64,000 nucleotides of DNA from Verrucomicrobiota bacterium (GCA_018239715.1 JAFEGW010000005.1:1-64000), one strand, 5' to 3'. Counted from the first letter of the stretch, positions 26,435 through 38,955 are shown. A program made the numbers and translations. Notes: generated from the letters alone by a model not told the origin.

Positions 26435-27274
26435 TTAAGCCTGATGAAATGCGGTGAAAAAAAGTTCTAAAACATTTTTTAATTTGATGTGATGATAAAG
26501 GGCCTGGCGGGACTCGGCAATGAGAGGGATCGCCTGATCAAGGTGGAGAGGATCGTGCTCGCGGATCCAGTAAAGAATTTCTTCGAAAAGCCGGTCGATC
26601 TCTTCCTGAGAAGCTTCGTCCGAAGGCTCCTGAAAGTCGCCGAGCTTCTCATGAAGCTCGGTGTAGCTCTTGGCCCGGAAGATCGCATCTAAAGAGCTGT
26701 GAGAGGGGTTTTCAGCCCTGCGGACAGCCTGGGCAATGGAGCCTTGAGAAAGAAGGGCGATTTTCTTTCCTTCTTGGGTATGGAATTTCTGGGTGATAAA
26801 AGCAGCAAGCTGCTCATCGGGGATAGGAAAAAACGGGACCTTGCAGCAACGGGAGACGATGGTCGGAAGGAGCATCTCGATTTGAGAGGTCAGCAGGATA
26901 AAATGCGTGTGAGGAGGAGGCTCTTCCAGGGTTTTGAGGAGGGCGTTGCTGCTGGCAGGGAGCATTTTCTCGGCATCGTGAAGGATGAAAATTTTAACAG
27001 GAGCTTCAAAAGGCGGCAGACCTGCTTCTTGGATGAGCTGTCGCATGTTCGCAATGGGATGCTGATCGCTTTTGGGATCGGGACGAATGAGATGAATATC
27101 GGGGTGCTGTGTTTTGACTTTGCCGACAAGCGTTTGAGCAACTTCTAGAGCAAAATGGCCTTTGCCGATCCCATCAGGCCCATGAAAAAGCAGGACATGC
27201 GGAAGGCTCTGTTTGGCCAGAAGCCGGCTTAAGATCTCTTTGGCTTTTTCATTTCCAACAAGCGTCGAGAACAT
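26435..27274 (-). CDS. holB: DNA polymerase III delta-prime subunit
   Basis: A 279-residue clamp-loader ATPase-like protein: Walker A GPDGIGKGH, Walker B-like ILHDAEKM, and the SRC segment (IVSRCCKV). I start at the ATG at 27274 (MFSTLVGNEKAKE), where the fold begins, rather than at an upstream in-frame codon at 27325. It overlaps the end of tmk by 26 nt. The neighbour order matches Chlamydia. Confidence 0.88.
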   Translation of the reverse strand: MFSTLVGNEKAKEILSRLLAKQSLPHVLLFHGPDGIGKGHFALEVAQTLVGKVKTQHPDIHLIRPDPKSDQHPIANMRQLIQEAGLPPFEAPVKIFILHDAEKMLPASSNALLKTLEEPPPHTHFILLTSQIEMLLPTIVSRCCKVPFFPIPDEQLAAFITQKFHTQEGKKIALLSQGSIAQAVRRAENPSHSSLDAIFRAKSYTELHEKLGDFQEPSDEASQEEIDRLFEEILYWIREHDPLHLDQAIPLIAESRQALYHHIKLKNVLELFFTAFHQA

Positions 27275-27854
27275 GGTGTGCCTGTTGATAGACTTCGTCG
27301 GGTGATCGGGAGGCATCGAGAACATAAAACCTTTGGGGCTCTTTTTTGGCGATTTCTAGATACGCCTGGCGGATCTTTTGATGGAAGGCGATATCTTCTT
27401 TTTCGATGCGATCTTTCGAGCGCTGGACTCTTTGAAGCGCGAGATGAGGATCGATATCGAGATAGAGAGTGAGATCGGGTTCTACATTGTTCGTAGCAAA
27501 GAGGCACAGCTTGCGGACCCAGGCAGGATCAAATCCCCTCGCGCCCCCTTGATAGGCGACCGTGGAGTCGTTAAATCGGTCGCACAGGACAATCTTACGC
27601 TCTTTCAAAGCCGGAAGGATCACCTGCTCGACATGCTGAGCGCGGTCGGCTAAAAAAAGAAAAAGTTCGCACCGTGAAGAGATATCTTGTTCATCATGAT
27701 GGAGAAGGAGATGGCGGATGAGGTCGCCGGTCATGGTGCCGCCGGGAGCTCTAGTGAGGAGGACAGATTTTTTTCGGTTTAAGAATTCCTCGTGGATCTT
27801 ATGGATGAGGGTGCTTTTGCCAGCACCCTCTCCGCCTTCAAACGAGATCAGCAC
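27249..27854 (-). CDS. tmk: thymidylate kinase
   Basis: A 201-residue kinase making dTDP from dTMP. Walker A is EGGEGAGKST near the start, followed by the DR-motif (LCDRFNDSTVAYQG) and a lid region. The start codon is GTG at 27854, immediately after the gyrA stop codon with no gap. The end overlaps holB. Confidence 0.93.
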   Translation of the reverse strand: MLISFEGGEGAGKSTLIHKIHEEFLNRKKSVLLTRAPGGTMTGDLIRHLLLHHDEQDISSRCELFLFLADRAQHVEQVILPALKERKIVLCDRFNDSTVAYQGGARGFDPAWVRKLCLFATNNVEPDLTLYLDIDPHLALQRVQRSKDRIEKEDIAFHQKIRQAYLEIAKKEPQRFYVLDASRSPDEVYQQAHHVLDACWK

Positions 27855-30305
27855 TTATTTCGTTCCTCCGCTGAGGTCCTCGATTTTTTGGACAGCGACG
27901 ACTTTATCTTCATCCGAAAGATTGACGAGTCGAACGCCTTGCGTTGTACGTCCCATGACGCGGACATCTTTCATCGACATGCGTAGGGTTTGTCCTGCTT
28001 CAGACATGAGGACAATGCTATCGTTATCGGTGACAGACAGCGCGCTCACCACGAGACCGTTGCGCTGGCTGGTGATAATGGAGCGGACTCCCACGCCACC
28101 GCGGTTTGTTTGACGGAAATCATCGACGAGGGATCGTTTTCCGTAGCCGTTTTCACAAACAACCAAGACATTTTGATCAGGGCTGACCACTTCGCAAGAA
28201 ACGACATAGTCAGTCTCATTTTTGAGTGTCACGCCGCGCACTCCACGGGCCACACGACCAATGGCGCGGACGAGATTTTCATCGAATCGGACTGCCATCC
28301 CGTTGCGGGTGAAGAGCATGATCTGTTTGCCTTCATGGACAATTCTGGCGGCAATCACTTCATCTCCGTCGTCGATGTTAATGGCGTAGACACCTTTACG
28401 GCGCATCGAGCTGAACTCAGAGATATGGGTTTTCTTGACGACGCCTTTTTTCGTGACGAGCAAGATCGAGGCGGGTTGTTCGAAGCTATCGACCCGAAGA
28501 ACCGTTGCGATTTTCTCTCCTGGCTGAATATCCTCAAGTAGGTTAACGAGCGGTTTGCCTTTGGAGCGGCGTCCGGTTTCAGGGATCTGCCAGACTTTGA
28601 CCCAGTAGCATCGACCGAGGCTTGTGAAGATCATCAAATGGTCGTGCGTCGAAGCGACATAGATATCTTTTAGGATATCCCCTTCCCGCTTCATCTCAAG
28701 GCCGACAACGCCTTGACCTCCGCGCCGTTGTTCACGGAACGTATCGATCGGCATGCGCTTGATATAATCGTCTTCGGAGATGGTAATGATCACAGGCTCA
28801 TTGGGGATCAAGTCTTCCATTTGGAACTCGCCTTCAGCAGCGATCACTTTCGTTCTGCGCTCCCCTTTATGGTGCTTGCGGAGCTCTTCGAGCTCTTCTT
28901 TGATGATCCCCCGGACGAGGAGTTCACTAGCGAGGACTGCTCTATAATGGGCGATCTTCTCTTGGAGCTCTTTGTACTCTTCTTCGATCTTGCCCCGCTC
29001 CAGTCCTGTGAGTTGGTAAAGGCGGAGTTCAAGAACCGCATTAGCTTGCCGTTCTGTAAGAGCGTAATGGTTCATGAGCTCGGTTTTTGCAGCATCACGG
29101 TTTTCGCTCTCGCGGATCAAACGGACGACGGCATCTAAATGATCCAGAGCTTTCAAGTAACCTTCGAGGAGATGAGCGCGGGCTTCGGCTTTTGTCAGCT
29201 CGAAACGGGTGCGGCGGCGGATGACTTCGATGCGGTGCTCAATCCATGCAGAGATCATTTGCTTGATATTCATTGTGCGGGGCATGCTTTTATCGAGCGC
29301 GAGCATGTTGCAGCCGAAAGTCACCTGCATATCGGTGAACTTATAAAGCTGGTTGATAGTGACATCGGGGATCTCACCCCGCTTGAGCTCGAGGACGATG
29401 CGCATCCCTTCCATGTCAGACTCATCACGGATATCGGAAATACCGTTCAGAGTTTTTTCATTGACGAGTTCTGCAATCCGTTGAATGAGGATCGATTTGT
29501 TGACGTTGAACGGGAGTTGGTCGATGACGATTTTATGCCGGTCCCCTTCTTGCTCCTCGACATGCATGACGCCGCGCAACATGATCTTGCCGCGGCCCGT
29601 ATGATAAGCTTCCTTGATGCCGCGGAACCCGCAGATCACGCCGCCTGTGGGGAAATCGGGAGCCGGCATCACTTCCATGATCTCATCGATCGTGATGGCA
29701 GGATTATCGATTACGCGGATGGTCGCAGTGATGAGTTCTTCGAGATTATGGGGAGGGATGTTGGTCGCCATTCCGACGGCAATACCGGAAGAGCCGTTGC
29801 AAAGAAGGTTAGGGAATTTGGCAGGGAAGACCGTCGGTTCGACTTTGGTTTCATCGTAGTTCGGGAGAAGGTCGACCGTATCTTTGTCCAAATCTTCCAT
29901 GAGAGAAGAAGCTGCATGCGTGAGGCGTGCTTCTGTATAACGCATCGCGGCAGGTGCGTCGCCATCCACCGATCCAAAGTTTCCTTGTCCATCGACAAGA
30001 CGGTATCGCATGCACCATTCTTGTCCCATACGGACTAACGTCGGATAGATGACCGTTTCGCCGTGTGGATGGTAATCCCCTGACGTGTCGCCGCAAATCT
30101 TAGCGCATTTACGGTGTTTAGCGCCGGGAGTCAGATTCAGCTGGCGCATCGCAAAAAGAATCCGGCGCTGAGAAGGCTTGAGGCCGTCGCGGACATCCGG
30201 GAGGGCCCGTGAAATAATCACAGACATCGAATAACGCAGATAGCTTTCCTTGACTTCTTCTTCGACGTTGCGTGGAACGATCAATTGATCTTTCGGATAG
30301 TCCAT
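27855..30305 (-). CDS. gyrA: DNA gyrase subunit A
   Basis: 816 residues. The breakage-reunion domain has the catalytic Tyr in AAMRYTEARL, and the C-terminal domain has the GyrA box QRRGGQG, which marks it as gyrase rather than topoisomerase IV. The quinolone-determining region reads HPHGETVIYPTLVRM: Thr84 and Pro88 stand at the places of E. coli Ser83 and Asp87. An AAGG ribosome site lies in the 11-nt gap after gyrB. It belongs to dciA-like/gyrB/gyrA/tmk/holB. Confidence 0.97.
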   Translation of the reverse strand: MDYPKDQLIVPRNVEEEVKESYLRYSMSVIISRALPDVRDGLKPSQRRILFAMRQLNLTPGAKHRKCAKICGDTSGDYHPHGETVIYPTLVRMGQEWCMRYRLVDGQGNFGSVDGDAPAAMRYTEARLTHAASSLMEDLDKDTVDLLPNYDETKVEPTVFPAKFPNLLCNGSSGIAVGMATNIPPHNLEELITATIRVIDNPAITIDEIMEVMPAPDFPTGGVICGFRGIKEAYHTGRGKIMLRGVMHVEEQEGDRHKIVIDQLPFNVNKSILIQRIAELVNEKTLNGISDIRDESDMEGMRIVLELKRGEIPDVTINQLYKFTDMQVTFGCNMLALDKSMPRTMNIKQMISAWIEHRIEVIRRRTRFELTKAEARAHLLEGYLKALDHLDAVVRLIRESENRDAAKTELMNHYALTERQANAVLELRLYQLTGLERGKIEEEYKELQEKIAHYRAVLASELLVRGIIKEELEELRKHHKGERRTKVIAAEGEFQMEDLIPNEPVIITISEDDYIKRMPIDTFREQRRGGQGVVGLEMKREGDILKDIYVASTHDHLMIFTSLGRCYWVKVWQIPETGRRSKGKPLVNLLEDIQPGEKIATVLRVDSFEQPASILLVTKKGVVKKTHISEFSSMRRKGVYAINIDDGDEVIAARIVHEGKQIMLFTRNGMAVRFDENLVRAIGRVARGVRGVTLKNETDYVVSCEVVSPDQNVLVVCENGYGKRSLVDDFRQTNRGGVGVRSIITSQRNGLVVSALSVTDNDSIVLMSEAGQTLRMSMKDVRVMGRTTQGVRLVNLSDEDKVVAVQKIEDLSGGTK

Positions 30306-30316
30306 AGTTTTTTACC

Positions 30317-33117
<2,801 letters not shown>

Positions 33118-33557
33118 TCTTCCCTTCACCCATACTCTGTCACAAGAATGAGCTGAAAAGTGCGTTGAAAAAGTTACGAATACTAAATAAAAGCATATCG
33201 AAAATGCAGCAAATTAGCAACTTTTTTGAAGCCTTTTTTAAGAATCGGATTCCGATCAAAAATTTGACCAGAAATGAGTAGTTTTGCAGACAAAAGAACA
33301 TCCTTAAGACCTCACCAACTTAATTCTCTGCAAGAATCAATTGCATTAAGTTGTTAATTTTAAAATCAATTTTTAATCAACAGAGCAACTAAACAACCAA
33401 CAATTAATATACACCAGTATGATTTTGTTCACTTGCCCCTCGGGGGTATCCAACCGGTTAAATCTCTATAAACAAGTCATATTTTTATTTGACTTAAACA
33501 TTTTTTAGTCGAAAATAAAACTTCTCTTTTTCGGTTATCACAAAAATAGGAGGTTTT
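33118..33557. other. 440-nt AT-rich divergent intergenic region
   Basis: This region separates the divergent dciA-like and 33558 genes. I see no convincing gene. It holds a 13-nt palindrome with 6-bp arms (ATCGGA/TCCGAT, 33244-33256), and a likely promoter for the right-hand gene: TTGACT at 33489-33494 with GAAAAT at 33511-33516. The promoter of the left-hand operon is not clear. Confidence 0.5.
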
Positions 33558-35273
33558 ATGGCAACAACAAGAATCAATCTGCAGCCTGCCCTGTTGGATT
33601 TATGCTCGTTAGAAAATAGCTGCCCGCCCGCTTCTGTGACTGAAGGTCAAAAAGAATCGACTGCCGCTGCTTTTACGGCACGAAGCAGAAAAGTTGTCCC
33701 AATTTCTACTCCTTTAACTTCGATTAAGCCTGGCAATTATTCTCAAGTCATTGAGAAAATTAAAAGAATATTAGACTCTAATTCTCTACCCACAGTTTAC
33801 AGGCAACATTTAGTGCAACCTCTCTATGATAAATTGATTTCTAAAGAAGGTAAAAAATGGTTCGAAAATCAATTAAAGGACGAGGAAGATCGACCCCTTG
33901 AAAATGTCATCTTGGCTATCTTCCAGAATTTCAGTACACCTGCTGAAGGAGGAGTTTCGCAAGAAAATGCCGCGGCTGCCCAAGAAGCTATTAGCGATCT
34001 TTTTCAAGATTTTATGCAAAGAAAATGTCATCTTGTAGATCGAGGGAAAGATTGTAAAACAGCACCTTCACCCCTTCCTTTTTGGACACAGGAGGACATT
34101 TCCACCTATCCCCGTATTCGAGAGAGTTTGGACACTGCTGCTATTACCGTAAACATTGTTAACGTTCCTGCACGTTATGCAACTCGCAGTGCCATTGCTT
34201 GGGGGACTTTTGGTCATGAAGTATCTGGACACGATATTCTAGGTCAGTATCCAGGAGCACTGGAAGAATTGCAAGAAGCGTTAAAGATAGAGCTAAAAAA
34301 TAAAAAATTAGATCAATTCATCCCGCACTGGCTTAAGTGGATGAATGAAGCAACATCCGATGTCTTGAGTATTTTACATTTGGGACCTGCTGGTGCATTC
34401 TCGATGATCGGCTTTTTAAAAGCATTGGGTGAAAATCGCAGCTTTAAGTTAGCTAATATCAGCTTCCTGGGTGATGAACACCCCGTAGATTTACTGCGGG
34501 CATTCGTTGTTAAAGCTGCCGTTAACTTACTTCCACTTACTGATCGCACAATGTATACTGCTCTCATCGAACAAACACTAGCAAACGATTTAAAAGGAAT
34601 TAATGAAATTTGGCTAGATTCAGTAAATACTCAGTCTCCTGATATTCAGGCTTTTTTTAGGTGTCATCTGAAAAAGCACCCTCTCGACGAATTAAGTTTT
34701 AAAGAAATAGATAATGGAATCGCAGCCCTACTTCACGGCAGTCTAGGAACTAATGCATGTATTAATAATCTGAAAAATATAAGTCGAAATCAAAAAACGA
34801 AACTCGCAAGAAGTGACGAACGTGGAAGCAATACGGTAAGCCACGACGCTTTTCTTATCGATAAGTCTCGCCAATCAGCAGAATTATTTGCTCAAGTTGT
34901 GATGACAACTCCTTTGAAGGCATTAGGTGGAAAATCATTCAGCGAGATACGCGCATGGAAAGATAAAGATGAAAAAATAGCAAATACATTCAGAAAGATA
35001 CTTCTTCTCGAAGATGATATTGTAGATAAATACAAAGAAGGGTGCTTTGGTTCTCACGTGGTTAGCGCTGCTATCATGGAATCAATTTCTGATACTTCCA
35101 CCAACCCGATGAATCAAGCTCGTCTCCAATCGATTTTTAAAAGGATGATTTCTATCCTCAATACCTTGCACAAGACCAATTCAGAATGGACGGAAACAGA
35201 CTATATTCCTCAGGTTCCAACTACAAGAAGAATAGGAGGAAGAAGTATTGGAGGGGAAGAGGCTTTTTGGTAA
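33558..35273 (+). CDS. putative zincin-like metal-dependent protease, family not recognised
   Basis: 571 residues, no signal peptide or membrane segment. The striking part is the segment WGTFGHEVSGHD with His220, Glu221, His225 and Asp226, followed about 40 residues later by NEATSDVLSIL (Glu264, Ser267, Asp268) and then DEHPVDLLRAF. A His-Glu pair, a second His and a downstream Glu/Asp are the usual ligands of zinc metalloproteases, but the spacing is HExxxH rather than HExxH. An IRV-type remainder gives no other hint. It has a strong AGGAGG ribosome site. The metalloprotease call is an inference from the motif. Confidence 0.5.
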   Translation: MATTRINLQPALLDLCSLENSCPPASVTEGQKESTAAAFTARSRKVVPISTPLTSIKPGNYSQVIEKIKRILDSNSLPTVYRQHLVQPLYDKLISKEGKKWFENQLKDEEDRPLENVILAIFQNFSTPAEGGVSQENAAAAQEAISDLFQDFMQRKCHLVDRGKDCKTAPSPLPFWTQEDISTYPRIRESLDTAAITVNIVNVPARYATRSAIAWGTFGHEVSGHDILGQYPGALEELQEALKIELKNKKLDQFIPHWLKWMNEATSDVLSILHLGPAGAFSMIGFLKALGENRSFKLANISFLGDEHPVDLLRAFVVKAAVNLLPLTDRTMYTALIEQTLANDLKGINEIWLDSVNTQSPDIQAFFRCHLKKHPLDELSFKEIDNGIAALLHGSLGTNACINNLKNISRNQKTKLARSDERGSNTVSHDAFLIDKSRQSAELFAQVVMTTPLKALGGKSFSEIRAWKDKDEKIANTFRKILLLEDDIVDKYKEGCFGSHVVSAAIMESISDTSTNPMNQARLQSIFKRMISILNTLHKTNSEWTETDYIPQVPTTRRIGGRSIGGEEAFW

Positions 35274-35309
35274 GGTTTACTTATAAACATTAAAGAAAGA
35301 TAGCCTATA

Positions 35310-36293
35310 TCACAAACGAAGAACAGCAGCCCCTTGAAACTTCCCCGCTTTCAAGTCCGCTAGAGCTTGGTTCGCCTTTTCCAAGGGATAGGCAGTGACT
35401 TGCGGATAAACTGAAAGTTTCGGCAGCAAAGCAAAAAACTCCTTCGCATCTTTTCTTGAGAGGTTGGCCACCGACTCGATCCTTTTCTCAGCCCACAGAT
35501 CACGATAAGGAAAAGAGGGGATATCGGACATGTGGATCCCCCCGCAAATGCATCGTCCCCCTTTCTTCAAGACTTTGAGGGACTGCGGGACTAATTCTCC
35601 CACAGGCGCAAAGATAATCACGGCATCCAATAGAACGGGTGGAGAAGCTGAGGAATCGCCTGCCCACACAGCTCCTAACTTCCGAGCAAAGGCTTGCCCA
35701 TCCAGATCCCCTTCCCGCGTAAACGCATAAACTTCTTTCCCTTCTTGCGTTGCTATCTGCGTCAATAGGTGTGCAGCCGCTCCAAACCCATAAAGTCCGA
35801 GCGTTTTTTGAGGGGCAGCCTTTCGATAAGCGCGGTATCCGATGAGTCCTGCACAGAGAAGCGGAGCCATTTGCTCATCGGAAAGAGTTTTGGGAAGTGA
35901 AATCGCATAATCCGCCTTGCAAACGGTATACTCAGCAAACCCCCCATTGATCTGATAGCCTGTGTAGCAGCCCTGATCGCAGAGATTTTCCTGATTTTCG
36001 ATGCAATATTCACATTGCCCGCAGGTGCTACCCAGCCAAGGGACCCCGACCCGGTCCCCCTTTTTAAAACCTGGGGTCTGTTTGCCGACCTCTTCGACAA
36101 CACCGACGATTTCATGGCCTAAGATCAGAGGAAGTTTGGGCGAGGGCAAATCTCCTTCTTGGACATGAAGATCGGTGCGACAGACCCCACAAGCTTTCAC
36201 ACGGATTAAAAGCTCATTTTCTTGAGGTTTAGGTTTTGGGATCTCTTCCAAGACGAGAGCTGTTTTGGGTTGTCGGAGCACCATGGCACGCAT
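35310..36293 (-). CDS. zinc-dependent alcohol dehydrogenase
   Basis: A 327-residue medium-chain dehydrogenase. The catalytic zinc site is CGVCRTDLH with GHEIVGVV; the structural zinc site is the Cys cluster CGQCEYC plus NLC; the Rossmann segment is GLYGFGAAAH. It resembles AdhP/AdhA enzymes acting on primary alcohols or aldehydes; the substrate cannot be told. It starts 2 nt after the DUF4143 ATPase stop, so the two may be cotranscribed. Confidence 0.88.
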   Translation of the reverse strand: MRAMVLRQPKTALVLEEIPKPKPQENELLIRVKACGVCRTDLHVQEGDLPSPKLPLILGHEIVGVVEEVGKQTPGFKKGDRVGVPWLGSTCGQCEYCIENQENLCDQGCYTGYQINGGFAEYTVCKADYAISLPKTLSDEQMAPLLCAGLIGYRAYRKAAPQKTLGLYGFGAAAHLLTQIATQEGKEVYAFTREGDLDGQAFARKLGAVWAGDSSASPPVLLDAVIIFAPVGELVPQSLKVLKKGGRCICGGIHMSDIPSFPYRDLWAEKRIESVANLSRKDAKEFFALLPKLSVYPQVTAYPLEKANQALADLKAGKFQGAAVLRL

Positions 36294-36295
36294 AT

Positions 36296-37417
36296 TTACA
36301 ACACTAAATGTTTTAAGAAACTCTGACCTTGAATGAGTTCGATTCCCTTGTCCACTTTCTCTTGCCGGAGCTCTTTGACGACTTGCACAGCAGGAATGCG
36401 ATACTTATCATAAAAATAGGTCAGCGCAGGATGCACGGAAGCATCGGCATGTTTCACTTCTATCATTTTTTCGATCTTTTTCTCTTGAACGAGAGCAAAA
36501 TCGACTTCATGCTCCTCTTTCGTCCGCAGATATTTGAGGCTGTAATTTTTTCCTTCGTAATCCACTTTTGCATAGACATGTTTCTGAAGACATGTCGCAA
36601 CAAAGTTCTCAAACTTAGCACCAGCATCGCCTTTCACCAATCCATTATCGAAGAAATAGATTTTGGGCTCTTTGAGGAGACTCCGTGCGATATTTTGAGA
36701 AAAGGGCGTCACTCGAAAAACAATATAGAGTGCTTCTAAAATCTGAATATATTTCTTTACTGTGTTGGGAGAGATAGCGACATCCTCTGCAATAGAAGAA
36801 TAGGAAACAGGAGATCCGACACGCTCTCTCAAAAGATCGAATACAAGCCGGATCGCATTTAAGTTTTGGATATTATCAAAGTCTAGAACATCCGTACGAA
36901 GCAAGCTATCGACGTATTGAAGCCGCCAGCGATTGGCCTCTGTTAGATCTGGAGCTAAAAAAGGCTCAGGGAATCCTCCCCTTTCTAAAAAATGATCCAG
37001 TGTATAACTCATGCCAATTTTATCGCATTCGCTCGGGGAAAAAGGCATCAGTCGGTGTAAAAAGTATCTACCGGCTAAAGAATCGCCTACCTTATTGAAA
37101 ATTTCCAGCCGAGCACTTCCTGTCACCAGGATCTTTTGATGAGAGGGCTTCGTGTCATAAATGCCTTTAAGATAATTTTTCCATTTCGGCATCTTGTGAA
37201 GCTCATCAAGAATCAGCAGTTCCGTTGAAGGAAGCCATCCTTCATTTAACATGATCCGTCGATCTTCCAAGTGGTCATAGGTCAGATACATCGAAGACTT
37301 AAATTCTTGAGCAATCGATTTAGAAAGAGTCGTCTTTCCTACTTGGCGCGGCCCCGCTAGAAAGACCATTTTCTTCTGCAAATCCCGCAAAATGGCCTGT
37401 TTTTGAAACCTTTCCAT
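36296..37417 (-). CDS. AAA-type ATPase with DUF4143 domain
   Basis: 373 residues. Walker A is AGPRQVGKTT near residue 22, Walker B LLILDELHK near 70, sensor GSARLE near 105. The C-terminal half is the DUF4143 winged-helix/nuclease-like region (SPNTVKKYIQIL; EHEVDF). Such ATPases are widespread, often scattered as accessory genes, and their role is unclear. The start region is unusual: four alternating half-sites lie directly upstream (37422-37483). It lies between mgtE and the dehydrogenase. Confidence 0.85.
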   Translation of the reverse strand: MERFQKQAILRDLQKKMVFLAGPRQVGKTTLSKSIAQEFKSSMYLTYDHLEDRRIMLNEGWLPSTELLILDELHKMPKWKNYLKGIYDTKPSHQKILVTGSARLEIFNKVGDSLAGRYFLHRLMPFSPSECDKIGMSYTLDHFLERGGFPEPFLAPDLTEANRWRLQYVDSLLRTDVLDFDNIQNLNAIRLVFDLLRERVGSPVSYSSIAEDVAISPNTVKKYIQILEALYIVFRVTPFSQNIARSLLKEPKIYFFDNGLVKGDAGAKFENFVATCLQKHVYAKVDYEGKNYSLKYLRTKEEHEVDFALVQEKKIEKMIEVKHADASVHPALTYFYDKYRIPAVQVVKELRQEKVDKGIELIQGQSFLKHLVL

Positions 37418-37421
37418 ACTT

Positions 37422-37483
37422 GACTATTTTGCACAGGTTTGCGGAAAAGTCTAGACTTTTTTGCAAACCATTGCAAAAAAGTC
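37422..37483. repeat. cluster of four alternating inverted half-sites upstream of the ATPase gene
   Basis: Half-sites of a GACTTTTTTGCAA type alternate in orientation: 37422-37433 (GACTATTTTGCA), 37436-37451 (inverted), 37454-37469, and 37471-37483 (inverted). The last two form a perfect 13-bp inverted repeat with a 4-nt centre; the middle two form a 16-bp inverted repeat with two mismatches. The cluster fills the gap between mgtE and the ATPase start. There is no U-run or GC-rich stem as in a normal terminator. Confidence 0.75.
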
Positions 37484-37500
37484 AGAACTAAAGAAATTTC

Positions 37501-38955
37501 TTAAAGCAACAGGGCGTTCAGACCCATTGCAATTAGAAAGTAAATCGACATCGAGAGAAAGTCATTGATGGCGGTGACAATAGGACCTGCAGCGATCGCA
37601 GGATCAACCCCGATCCGCGCAAAAAAGAGCGGCGAGAAGACACCTAAGGAGGTGCTCGCCAGGCAAGCGCCCCAGAGCCCAGCGCCGACAATCACGCCGA
37701 CAATACCCGGGCTGACTTGGATCCCTGAGAATCCGATTAAATCAAGGCACCAAACTAACAGTCCCGACAAGACCCCAAAAATGGCCCCTGTAGTGACCCC
37801 TACCTTCATCTCTTTGCGGATCGCCTCTCCCTTCGTCCCGGAAGATAGTCCTCCCGTCGCCATACTGCGCACGAGGATCGTACTGCATTGGATCCCAATA
37901 TTCCCCGAAAGCCCTGTAATCAACGGCACAAAGAAAAGGACAAAAGTTAAGGCTCCCGCTTCGTAACTTTGCAGCGAGGACATAATGCCGACATTGAGAA
38001 GACCGGCTAATAAAGTGACCACCAGCCAAGGAGCCCGCGCTAAGAACCGTTTCCAGGTCGGCTCGTACTCGCGGACATTTTCACCAGTACCGGCCATTTG
38101 AGCGATGGTCTCATCGGCAATGTCTTCGATGGCTTCCATCACGTCTTCATAAGTGACGACCCCCACTAAAAAATCATCTTCGTCTACAACGGGAAGGGCC
38201 GGCAGCTTATAACGCTCGACAATATCCACGACCTCTTCACGAGAAGTTTCTGTCAGCACCTTATGCAGGATCGGTTGCATCACTTGTTTCAAGGGAACGG
38301 AAGAGGCATTAATAATAAGGTTGCGGGCGGGAACATGCCCTATCAGAGCTCCGGTCGGGTTTAGAACGTAAATCTGTCGTGTCAGGTCAATGCCGGGATT
38401 ATCTCGAATATAAGCAGCTGCTTCCCCGATCGTCATATCGGCAGGGAACGCAAAAAACTCGTTCGTCATCAAGCGGCCTGCCGTATTCCGCTGGTGCTTT
38501 TTGATTTCTTTAATCCTCGAGGCTTTGGCAGGCTCGAGAAGATCGACGACCCGCCGGAACCTCCGCTCCGACATATCTTCCAAAACAGCCACCGCATCAT
38601 CGGGCGGCATATGCTCAATTAAGCTCTTGGCCTCGCTATCGGAGATATGCCGAAAAATCGCTACCCGAGTACTGCTATCGGTGTTAATGATGAAACCGAC
38701 TTTAGACTCGAGATCGGCAAGGTTTTCGTATAAGACAGGACGGATATCGGGAGGAAGCCTGGATGCTGCGTAAGCGAGGTCAATGGGGGTATGCTCACAG
38801 GCAATCTTGATGATATCGTGGAGAATGACCTTAGAGGTCTGCTTATGAAAGGCCCTATCAAGTTTTTCTTTTAAAATATCGTCTAACTGACTCGTTTTAG
38901 AGTCCATGAGCGTCGTCGTCGCTGGTTCTATTGGATCTAGGTTTTTGTCTTTCAT
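37501..38955 (-). CDS. mgtE: MgtE-type magnesium transporter
   Basis: 484 residues. The N-domain (about 55-155, HMPPDDAVAVLEDM) is followed by two CBS domains (about 160-280) and five membrane helices. The last part contains the pore sequence PLITGLSGNIG-x-Q and ITAINDFLSMS-type helix (here VTAINDF). MgtE imports Mg2+ and is gated by Mg2+ binding to the N and CBS domains. Single gene, 83 nt upstream of the DUF4143 ATPase. Confidence 0.93.
   Translation of the reverse strand: MKDKNLDPIEPATTTLMDSKTSQLDDILKEKLDRAFHKQTSKVILHDIIKIACEHTPIDLAYAASRLPPDIRPVLYENLADLESKVGFIINTDSSTRVAIFRHISDSEAKSLIEHMPPDDAVAVLEDMSERRFRRVVDLLEPAKASRIKEIKKHQRNTAGRLMTNEFFAFPADMTIGEAAAYIRDNPGIDLTRQIYVLNPTGALIGHVPARNLIINASSVPLKQVMQPILHKVLTETSREEVVDIVERYKLPALPVVDEDDFLVGVVTYEDVMEAIEDIADETIAQMAGTGENVREYEPTWKRFLARAPWLVVTLLAGLLNVGIMSSLQSYEAGALTFVLFFVPLITGLSGNIGIQCSTILVRSMATGGLSSGTKGEAIRKEMKVGVTTGAIFGVLSGLLVWCLDLIGFSGIQVSPGIVGVIVGAGLWGACLASTSLGVFSPLFFARIGVDPAIAAGPIVTAINDFLSMSIYFLIAMGLNALLL

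Noticed and set aside
29139-30038. 299-residue ORF on the plus strand inside gyrA
   Set aside because: Antisense shadow of gyrA; the minus-strand frame is unmistakable gyrase and this one has no known motif.
33204-33281. 25-codon ORF in the dciA-33558 gap
   Set aside because: No ribosome site, no conserved motif, chance length in AT-rich DNA.
33436-33446. CCCC-T-CGGGG-like palindrome
   Set aside because: Short with no loop or U-run; too little to call a terminator or operator.
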